From Pseudobutyrivibrio sp. (GTDB lineage Bacteria; Bacillota_A; Clostridia; Lachnospirales; Lachnospiraceae), in assembly GCA_024691465.1 (NCBI GenBank), contig JAILNO010000147.1, positions 1-6,049 of the forward strand: 6,049 nt of DNA. The letters are read 5' to 3'. The number at the start of each line of letters is the position of its first letter. Within the stretch, counting starts at the first letter, position 1. Below are positions 1 through 5,290 of the stretch, piece by piece. The notes beneath the pieces were generated by a model. That model was given only the letters and a program-made list of their open reading frames with translations, was not told the origin of the DNA and ran no database searches. The position numbers and the translations under genes were made by a program.

Positions 1-585
1 ACCATACAATGTAGTAAGCAAGGCAACCGCCATATTAGGTCCGATTGTAGATGCATCCGAAAGGTTCTTTAACATATTTACAAGACCTACCAGTGTACCA
101 ATCATACCCCAGGCAGGGCCCATTTCACCCCATTTAGACCAGAAGTTAATTGTAACCTTGTGCCTGTCTTCCATGCAGTCTAGATCTGTCTCGAGAATAG
201 CTCTAACAAGCTCGGGATCAGTACCATCAACTACTAGGTTAATTCCCTTTTTTAGGAATTCATCTTCTATTCCATTAGCAGCTTCTTCAAGCGCTAAGAT
301 ACCTTCTTTTCTGGAAATATTTGCAAGATTAATAATTTGAGAAATACTATCAGCTGGACTACCTACCTTAGGCTCATTAATAGCTAAACCGATACCCTTA
401 AGGCCTCCAATGAAGTTAGGCATCTTATTACATGCCAAAACTGAAGACAAAGATCCTCCAATAGTAATAATAACCGAAGGAACATCTATGAAATTGGCCA
501 TGGCCGCAACACCACCAGATGATACGATACCAAAAATAACCATTACTACGCCGAGTACTAAACCAGCTAAAGAAGCTATATCCAA
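1..585 (-). CDS. motA: Flagellar motor stator protein MotA, 3' end beyond window
   Basis: MotA with MotB forms the inner-membrane stator that couples ion flow to rotation through contact with FliG. The window shows the first 195 residues of a protein usually about 260 long; the C-terminal part lies past the left edge. Visible from the sequence: TM1 at about residues 3-25, TM2 at about 35-52 with the family pattern D-x-P-S-x-I-I-x-x-G-G, a long cytoplasmic segment containing R92 and E100 at the places of the charged FliG-contacting residues, and the TM3 pattern GPAWGMIGTLVGL (P157 being the conserved MotA proline). The chosen start is TTG at 585, giving M-D-I-A-S as in homologues; it has GGTGATC three bases upstream. 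An ATG at 597 (four extra residues, MVIA) is the alternative but has no usable Shine-Dalgarno. The gene has its own promoter at 665-693 and follows a terminator-like hairpin, so it is probably transcribed at least partly apart from flgE. MotB would be expected next, outside the window. Confidence 0.95.
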   Translation of the reverse strand, partial: MDIASLAGLVLGVVMVIFGIVSSGGVAAMANFIDVPSVIITIGGSLSSVLACNKMPNFIGGLKGIGLAINEPKVGSPADSISQIINLANISRKEGILALEEAANGIEDEFLKKGINLVVDGTDPELVRAILETDLDCMEDRHKVTINFWSKWGEMGPAWGMIGTLVGLVNMLKNLSDASTIGPNMAVALLTTLYG

Positions 586-602
586 AGCGATCACCATCCC
601 CG
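586..602 (-). promoter_or_regulatory. motA translation initiation region with extended SD and CsrA-like site
   Basis: On the minus strand this reads TACGGGGATGGTGATCGCT, directly before the TTG at 585. GGTGATC (595-589) matches the part of the 16S 3'-end complement (AAGGAGGTGATC) that lies beyond the usual AGGAGG core, and its spacing suits the TTG start. The upstream part, TACGGGGATGG, resembles the known CsrA consensus RUACARGGAUGU at most positions, including the central GGAUG. The first point is seen directly; CsrA binding is inference only. Confidence 0.45.
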
Positions 603-631
603 TAAGAATTTAAGTAAAAAATTAGTTAAAT

Positions 632-654
632 GTATATAATTACTCGTTATACAC
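632..654 (-). promoter_or_regulatory. Hairpin at 5' end of motA leader
   Basis: On the minus strand GTGTATAA (654-647) can pair with TTATATAC (639-632) across the 7-base loop CGAGTAA, giving eight pairs including one G-U. It would lie only a few bases after the predicted transcription start near 658-660. Such a 5'-end hairpin could protect the mRNA, but it is A/T-rich and could be chance. Confidence 0.35.
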
Positions 655-664
655 TTTTGTGATT

Positions 665-693
665 ATTTTACTAGATTTATAATTTATTGTCTA
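665..693 (-). promoter_or_regulatory. SigA-type promoter for motA
   Basis: The minus strand shows -35 TAGACA (693-688) and -10 TAAAAT (670-665), each five of six matches to the housekeeping consensus, separated by exactly 17 bases. The predicted start of transcription is near 658-660, leaving a leader of about 70 bases. No SigD/sigma-28 -10 element (GCCGATAA-like) is visible, so motA appears to use the vegetative sigma factor here. The call rests on sequence match alone. Confidence 0.65.
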
Positions 694-812
694 CTTTTAT
701 CAGTAAAATCGTCTCATATTATTGTGTTTTTTCCATGTTCAAACCACTAAATATAGTTCTTTCACATATTTTTTAGACTTTATTCTCAGAAATAACACAA
801 CAATTTAAATAA

Positions 813-898
813 GAAAAAACCTGTACTACTAATCTCTCAGGGCCCACTCAAAATAGTCTAGCTAAATTGAACGAGCCCGAGCAGATTAGCAACAGGTT
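813..898 (-). terminator. Long bipartite hairpin and U-tract after flgE
   Basis: The minus-strand RNA can fold into a stem of roughly 29 pairs. From the base: 892-898 with 818-824 (AACCTGT/ACAGGTT), a small internal loop, 883-889 with 829-835 (CTAATCT/AGATTAG), 879-881 with 836-838, 876-878 with 840-842, then 867-875 with 843-851, closing a 15-base apical loop. Single bulges lie at 882 and 839. Six U residues (819-814) follow at once. The upper stem uses three G-U pairs that would be mismatches in the plus-strand RNA, and the U-tract lies only on this side, so the element acts for minus-strand transcripts. It begins 24 bases after the flgE stop, so it probably ends or attenuates hook-operon transcription before motA. 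It is much longer than a usual intrinsic terminator. Confidence 0.8.
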
Positions 899-921
899 AA
901 AACAAATCATTATAGTTATTA

Positions 922-2556
922 TTAACGCTTGAGATTGATAAGTTCTTCAAGCAAAGTATCTGAAACTGTAATAATTCTAGAATTGGCCTGAAAACCACGC
1001 TGTGTGGTAATCATATCTGTAAACTCTGCAGATAAATCTACATTCGACATCTCAAGCTGTCCTGTGTTCATAGATGAACCATCAGCAGAAATATCCACAC
1101 CAATGCCATCGAATTCGCCAGAGTTAAGAGTGGTCTGATAACAGTTATCACCCTTTTCCTCAAGACCGGAAGCATTAGCAAATTGAGCAACAGCAATCTG
1201 TCCTAAGAGAACTGTATTACCATTGCTATAAGAACCATAGATTTCACCATTGGACTGTATAGAAAGTCCTGTCATAGTACCGAGTTTCTTACCCTTACCA
1301 GTAGTTCCATCTGTAGCGCCACTATTAGCAACCGCAGTATTAACGCCACCATTGTCGTAGTTTAACAGCTTAGAAAAATCAATAGTAATATTTGAAAGTG
1401 CGGAATCTGCTGTGTTAGGTCCAAGAAGTGACGCATTAAAATTCAATGTAGTCTGGTCTTGTGCACCAGCAAATACAAGGTCACCCTCGCTACTATCAAA
1501 CTGAAGTGTATAGTTGATACCAGTAGTTTTTATTGAAAGAGTATTACCATCACCCTTATCAACATCTGTAACCGTTAAATCTGATGAAATACCGCAGACT
1601 GTAGAAAGTGATAGAGAAACTTTATTATCTGTGTCTTTAATGAAAGTCTGTTTAGTTGAATCGTATGAATATGTCGCTCCATCAGAATCTGTAAGAAATA
1701 CAGTACCATCTCCTGTAGTTTTTACTGTGTAATTATCAGACACTGCATATGTTGAGGTACTAGTATTGGTCTGACCAAAAATATTACTTAATGAACCGGC
1801 TCCGTTTGCAGTAGTATACTTAGCAAGCAAATCATTATTCTCTGAATCATATACATTAGTAAGTGCTATCGTATATTCGCCAGTTGTACCATTAACTAAT
1901 CTAATAGCAAACTTAGCTGTGTATGAATATCCTAAATTATCATATAGAGTAAAGGATCTGACATAACCACCTGTTGAGCTAAACTGAGTATCATTCTTAT
2001 CAATTACACCGCTGAAATTAGCCTGTGTAGTAGCCTCAGGGGCACTTGTAAGATTATCAGCCTGCATAACTCTAAGTGGTGAAACAGTATCTTTAACAAT
2101 AATAGGTGTGCCAGATGTATCATCTGTCTGCCATCCCATTACAAGATATCCTGTAGTAGTCATTGCAAGGTTACCATTTCCATCGATATAGAAGGAACCT
2201 GCTCTAGTAAATAAATTCTCGCTACCGTTATTAACGATAAAGAAATTAGTTGTATTGGTATCAGTAAGTCTGATATCAAGAGCATCTCCAGTAGACTGAG
2301 CAGCACCTGATGAAGTAATGGATATCTTAGTCGCACCATTAGTAACACCAAGACCTATCTGCTTAGCATTAGTACCACCGCGTGTAGCTGTAGCGCCAGA
2401 CGCCTGTGAAGTTGTCTGATACATAATATCAGAAAAAGTGGTTGAAGATGATTTGAACGCAACTGTGTTGACGTTGGAGATGTTATTACCAATAACATCC
2501 ATCTTTGTCTGGTGAGTCTTAAGACCTGATACACCAGAGAAAAGTGATCTCATCAT
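922..2556 (-). CDS. flgE: Flagellar hook protein FlgE
   Basis: FlgE is the exported subunit that polymerises into the flagellar hook, the flexible joint between rod and filament. The protein has 544 residues. The N-terminal rod/hook signature is clear (SLFSGVSGLKTHQTKMDVIG then NNISNVNTVAFKSS, about residues 4-38), followed by a FlgE/F/G-type region. The middle (about 150-420) is variable, rich in T, S, N, D and G, and forms the outer domains. The family pattern returns at about 430-490. The C-terminus (about 500-544, with DLSAEFTDMITTQRGFQANS) pairs with the N-terminus in the inner coiled core. It is longer than the E. coli hook protein (about 400) or the short Bacillus type. It contains two cysteines (C321, C472), unusual for an exported axial protein. 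I chose the ATG at 2556, nine bases after AGGAGG; an ATG follows directly at 2553. A TTG at 2574 lies within the ribosome site and is not credible. The gene ends the hook transcript: a terminator follows. Confidence 0.97.
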   Translation of the reverse strand: MMRSLFSGVSGLKTHQTKMDVIGNNISNVNTVAFKSSSTTFSDIMYQTTSQASGATATRGGTNAKQIGLGVTNGATKISITSSGAAQSTGDALDIRLTDTNTTNFFIVNNGSENLFTRAGSFYIDGNGNLAMTTTGYLVMGWQTDDTSGTPIIVKDTVSPLRVMQADNLTSAPEATTQANFSGVIDKNDTQFSSTGGYVRSFTLYDNLGYSYTAKFAIRLVNGTTGEYTIALTNVYDSENNDLLAKYTTANGAGSLSNIFGQTNTSTSTYAVSDNYTVKTTGDGTVFLTDSDGATYSYDSTKQTFIKDTDNKVSLSLSTVCGISSDLTVTDVDKGDGNTLSIKTTGINYTLQFDSSEGDLVFAGAQDQTTLNFNASLLGPNTADSALSNITIDFSKLLNYDNGGVNTAVANSGATDGTTGKGKKLGTMTGLSIQSNGEIYGSYSNGNTVLLGQIAVAQFANASGLEEKGDNCYQTTLNSGEFDGIGVDISADGSSMNTGQLEMSNVDLSAEFTDMITTQRGFQANSRIITVSDTLLEELINLKR

Positions 2557-2565
2557 AATGAATGA

Positions 2566-2585
2566 CCTCCTCAAATTAATTGAGG
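2566..2585 (-). promoter_or_regulatory. flgE Shine-Dalgarno with sequestering hairpin
   Basis: On the minus strand CCTCAA (2585-2580) can pair with TTGAGG (2574-2569) across the 5-base loop TTAAT. The right arm overlaps the flgE ribosome site AGGAGG (2571-2566). A second register is possible in which ACCTC (2586-2582) pairs with GAGGT (2569-2565), also covering the site. Either fold would reduce ribosome access to flgE. Pairing is seen directly; a regulatory role is inferred. Confidence 0.5.
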
Positions 2586-2595
2586 TGAACTGTTG

Positions 2596-2619
2596 TGTCG
2601 CATCTGTCAGTCAGCGACA
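2596..2619 (-). promoter_or_regulatory. Stem-loop in flgE leader
   Basis: On the minus strand TGTCGC (2619-2614) pairs with GCGACA (2601-2596) around a 12-base loop. It sits between the stop of the preceding small gene and the ribosome-site hairpin of flgE, in an 84-base gap that is much longer than the 12- and 19-base gaps on the other side of the operon. No U-tract follows, so it is not an intrinsic terminator; it may mark an RNA processing or stability site. Confidence 0.4.
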
Positions 2620-2640
2620 ATTAGCTTCCATAAGGTCCAG

Positions 2641-3042
2641 CTAAACAATAACAGCACCGTCAATGTTTGTGAAAATATTATCCTCTGACTCTGTTTGATC
2701 CATAGCAGTAACTACTGTCTGGTTAGGAACATTAACAATAAAAGCAAGCTCATCCACTAGGACTAGTGAATCCTTTATGCCTTTTTCAGAGGCTTTCTGA
2801 ACGCCCTCTTCAAGTCTGAGAGATTGTTCCTCAGAAAGCTTGATATTTCTATCATCAAGTCTCTGTGATGCATGTTTTGAAAACTTAAGTTCTGAAGTAG
2901 AATCTAACTTCTGCTTGAAAATATCTTCAAAAGATGCGCCATTTAAAGTGCCAAGTGGTTTAGACTCAGCTGCTGGATTTAAGTAGGTACCAGCTACCTG
3001 TTCGATGGAGGTGAAATTCGAATTAATTTTTAAATTACTCAT
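2641..3042 (-). CDS. Conserved flagellar operon protein, TIGR02530 family
   Basis: This 133-residue protein matches the small family found between flgD and flgE in many Firmicute flagellar operons (TIGR02530, 'flagellar operon protein'). Its molecular role is not established. The family core is visible at about residues 52-133: FSKHASQRLDDRNIKLSEEQ, a helical stretch with a KASEKGIKDSLVLVDELAFIVNV-type pattern (no sequence run given in full), and the conserved ending NIFTNIDGAVIV. The N-terminal 45 residues are variable and polar. No signal peptide or membrane segment is seen, so it is probably cytoplasmic or exported by the flagellar system. The ATG at 3042 is preceded by AGGAGGAG with a short spacer. 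It follows flgD by 12 bases, which points to translation from the same transcript and a hook-related job. Confidence 0.9.
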   Translation of the reverse strand: MSNLKINSNFTSIEQVAGTYLNPAAESKPLGTLNGASFEDIFKQKLDSTSELKFSKHASQRLDDRNIKLSEEQSLRLEEGVQKASEKGIKDSLVLVDELAFIVNVPNQTVVTAMDQTESEDNIFTNIDGAVIV

Positions 3043-3054
3043 GTACTCCTCCTA

Positions 3055-3762
3055 TTATTCTCCTTCAGTTGAACTGTCACTATCTGTATCGGAAGAATCG
3101 TTAGATTTCTTAAGTTTAGCTAACTTTTCTTCTAAAGCAGTAAGTGTGGCAAGTGAATCAGAATCTACATATCCTTTAGCGTAATCGCTCATAGAATCAT
3201 AGGCCTTTCTAATAGCTGTAACCTTGCTCTCATCAGCTAGTGTAAGATTATCTACAGATGGTAACTTGGAAATAGCATCCATCAAAGTCTGTGAATCAAT
3301 AACTGCTGTGTAATAACTCTCGTCAACAACTGAGTCAAGATTCTCTGCCTTGTATAACTTGTCATTAACTGAAAGATAAATCTGTCCATCATCATCAGTA
3401 GTGACGTAATCAACCTTACCAGAGACTGTAGTATCATCCTCAGTCATGATTACATATTTACCAACTAAACTATTGGCTTGAATGCTCTTCATATCAGACT
3501 GAACTGACTGAATAGCCTCAATCTGGGTAAATGATGCTAACTGTGAAACATACTCACCATTATCTGTAGGCTCTAGTGGATCCTGGTACTGCATCTCAGC
3601 TACAAGAAGCTGTAAAAACATTTCTTCATTGTACTGTGTGCCTTCCTTCTCAGTTGACTTAGAAGTATTAATGTTGCTATTTGCATTTTTGGTTGCTTCT
3701 GTAGAAGCATCTGTCTTAGTGTACACGCCATTAACAACAGAACCAATTAATGAACCAGCCAT
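3055..3762 (-). CDS. flgD: Flagellar hook cap protein FlgD with C-terminal surface-type module
   Basis: FlgD caps the tip of the growing hook and guides FlgE assembly; it is exported by the flagellar type III system. The 235-residue protein has a low-complexity N-terminus (1-40), then the conserved FlgD N-domain at about 44-100 (FLQLLVAEMQYQDPLEPTDN, then EYVSQLASFTQIEAI), and a short beta-rich segment at about 99-147 starting SLVGKYV, resembling part of the FlgD tudor-like region. Residues about 158-218 are unlike classical FlgD. They read as three helices with LPSVDNLTLADESKV and AIRKAYDSMSDYAKGYV, a pattern I know from repeats in large Gram-positive surface proteins. The last 17 residues are a Ser/Asp/Glu tail. 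The ATG at 3762 follows AGGAGG by six bases. The gene begins 19 bases after the fliK stop, in the hook operon. Confidence 0.96.
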   Translation of the reverse strand: MAGSLIGSVVNGVYTKTDASTEATKNANSNINTSKSTEKEGTQYNEEMFLQLLVAEMQYQDPLEPTDNGEYVSQLASFTQIEAIQSVQSDMKSIQANSLVGKYVIMTEDDTTVSGKVDYVTTDDDGQIYLSVNDKLYKAENLDSVVDESYYTAVIDSQTLMDAISKLPSVDNLTLADESKVTAIRKAYDSMSDYAKGYVDSDSLATLTALEEKLAKLKKSNDSSDTDSDSSTEGE

Positions 3763-3781
3763 TTACTTCCTCCTTTCAATA

Positions 3782-5245
3782 TTAGGCCTGATAATCTAAT
3801 GTATTACCATTATCCTGCATTATTTGTGCTATGAGCATGTCTTCTTCTGACATAAGCCCTGATAAATCATCTAGACTATTAAGATCTATTCGACTATTTC
3901 TCTTTGATGATTCTTTAGACTGCTCATCACGACGACTGTCGTCTCTAGCTCCCTCCTCTAAGTTCTTCTCGAACTCATGAGTACCAACTGATACCTCAAT
4001 AGAAGTTACCTTAGTAGAATTCTGATTGAATTCAACTCTAAGATTAGCCATCTGAGACTCAAGTGCTTGTTTAACCGCATCATTTTCAGTGAAAATCTTA
4101 GCGATTATTTCGTCACCCTTTTGAGTGACTTCAACGAAAATCTTACCTAATCCTTCAGGATTAAGCGTCATCTCCATTGTAGTAGATTCAGATGTATTTA
4201 AAACCCTAGCTTCTTCAACTAGCTGATTCATAATACTATCTGCTTTAACTGTCTCTCCAGTAGGGAGAGTTACAACTTGCTCTTCTGTTGAAAACTGAAC
4301 CTCAATCTTAGGTTCGTTAACAATCATTGCATCTTCCTTAACAACTGCTGCCTGTGGCTTATCTAATGTCTTAGCTAGCGAATCAGAATTATTATTCTTA
4401 TTAAAGAATTCTGAAGACTCATCGCTCTCTGAATTATCAGAAGCCTTAGAACGATTATGTTCAGAATCAATTATAGGCTTAGCATCAGAATCCACATCAC
4501 TTACCTCCGCTTCAGAAGAAGTAGTAAGGTCTTTGTTCTGCGCCTGTCCCTCTTCATTCTCTACCTGGATAACAGGTGTTGTGTCTTCAGAAGTGTTGAT
4601 AGGTGTATCAGCTTCCTCCATCTCAACATGAATGGGTTCATCAATAACCCCTACTGTCTGCTCTTCAACAGGGATAAGGAATTCCTTTAACTGACTTACA
4701 TCGAGCCCTGTGTCTTCGAATAACTGATTGGTAAGGGTTGTTACCGCATCAAGTATACCCTTAAACTCATCACTCATAACAAGTGATATAGAATCTTGCT
4801 CTCCAGTCAGTGTCGCCACTATTTGAGCTAAATTCTGAGGATTAAGTAAGTCTAAAGCTGTGAGTCCTAAAGACTCCATTGCTTTTTCGATATCTTCTTC
4901 TGTAACATTTAACTCTTCTTCAATTACGTCCTTAACCTTTTCTACAGTCTCTTCAACCTTTTCAGTGACTTCGCTCTTAATATCTTTAGGTTTATCTTCT
5001 GCTTTAACAGATTGATTATCCTTAGATGAGCTAAGCTTCGAATTAGTGACTTCAATAGATTCATTGTTAGACTGCTTAGGTAATTCTTCGCTTTTAACAG
5101 CGGAAGGAGCATTGACAGTTGATGCATTCTTTAAAGACATCTCAAAGGAATGATTGCTCTTAGAAGTAGCATTCTTGGAATCAGGCATTTCAACATTGAT
5201 GTTACTTACCTGAATAAAAAGATTAGAAACATTGCTACTTGTCAT
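3782..5245 (-). CDS. fliK: Flagellar hook-length control protein FliK
   Basis: FliK is exported during hook growth, acts as a molecular ruler and makes FlhB switch the export apparatus from hook to filament substrates. The 487-residue protein has a polar, Ser/Lys/Glu-rich N-terminus (about 1-110), a more ordered helical segment at about 113-189 with the pattern SLGLTALDLLNPQNLAQIVA, a long acidic disordered stretch (about 190-310), and the C-terminal Flg_hook domain at about 355-421. The domain's hallmark is MTLNPEGLGKIFVEV, followed by a helix ending in MANLRVEF and the strand VTSIEVSV. The last 65 residues are charged. I chose the ATG at 5245 because AGGAGG lies six bases upstream; an in-frame ATG at 5284 would add 13 residues (MQLEKIIRERRKR) encoded partly by the ribosome site itself. 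Position between the MotE-like gene and flgD is the classical Firmicute order. Confidence 0.94.
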   Translation of the reverse strand: MTSSNVSNLFIQVSNINVEMPDSKNATSKSNHSFEMSLKNASTVNAPSAVKSEELPKQSNNESIEVTNSKLSSSKDNQSVKAEDKPKDIKSEVTEKVEETVEKVKDVIEEELNVTEEDIEKAMESLGLTALDLLNPQNLAQIVATLTGEQDSISLVMSDEFKGILDAVTTLTNQLFEDTGLDVSQLKEFLIPVEEQTVGVIDEPIHVEMEEADTPINTSEDTTPVIQVENEEGQAQNKDLTTSSEAEVSDVDSDAKPIIDSEHNRSKASDNSESDESSEFFNKNNNSDSLAKTLDKPQAAVVKEDAMIVNEPKIEVQFSTEEQVVTLPTGETVKADSIMNQLVEEARVLNTSESTTMEMTLNPEGLGKIFVEVTQKGDEIIAKIFTENDAVKQALESQMANLRVEFNQNSTKVTSIEVSVGTHEFEKNLEEGARDDSRRDEQSKESSKRNSRIDLNSLDDLSGLMSEEDMLIAQIMQDNGNTLDYQA

Positions 5246-5248
5246 CCG

Positions 5249-5259
5249 TTTCCTCCTTT
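5249..5259 (-). promoter_or_regulatory. Ribosome binding site deciding the fliK start
   Basis: The minus strand reads AAAGGAGGAAA here, with AGGAGG at 5257-5252 and six bases to the ATG at 5245. It favours 5245 over the in-frame ATG at 5284, for which no Shine-Dalgarno is seen in the preceding bases. Confidence 0.85.
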
Positions 5260-5290
5260 CTCGTATTATTTTTTCAAGTTGCATATAAGA

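Larger units (their letters stand above)
586..921. other. flgE-motA intergenic region without a gene
   Basis: This A/T-rich stretch of about 336 bases holds no convincing coding frame on either strand. In the direction of transcription it contains the long hairpin terminator just after flgE, about 120 bases in which I see nothing definite, a SigA-type promoter, a short leader hairpin, and the motA ribosome site. The small gene flbD is commonly found between flgE and motA in related operons; no frame here encodes a FlbD-like peptide. ATG codons on the minus strand meet stops within a few codons. Confidence 0.8.

Noticed and set aside
158..613. Two plus-strand reading frames (158-340 and 410-613)
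   Set aside because: They lie antisense to motA, whose protein has clear family motifs; their own products look like antisense translations and have no ribosome site.
695..745. Second promoter upstream of motA (TTGAAC near 745-740)
   Set aside because: No good -10 at 16-18 bases; the best at 17 is ATATGA, and TAATAT needs a 15-base spacer.
813..898. c-di-GMP or other known riboswitch in the flgE-motA gap
   Set aside because: The element is essentially one long hairpin with a U-tract; I see no conserved core of a known riboswitch class and it sits after a stop codon, not before a start.
1514..2351. Reading frames inside flgE (plus 1514-1732, minus 2160-2351)
   Set aside because: Shadows of flgE in other frames; no ribosome site and no recognisable protein pattern.
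2557..2574. TTG start for flgE at 2574
   Set aside because: The codon is part of the ribosome site GAGGAGG itself; the ATG at 2556 is well spaced and gives the conserved FlgE N-terminus.
5246..5284. Upstream ATG for fliK at 5284
   Set aside because: No ribosome site precedes it and the added residues are translated from the real ribosome site.
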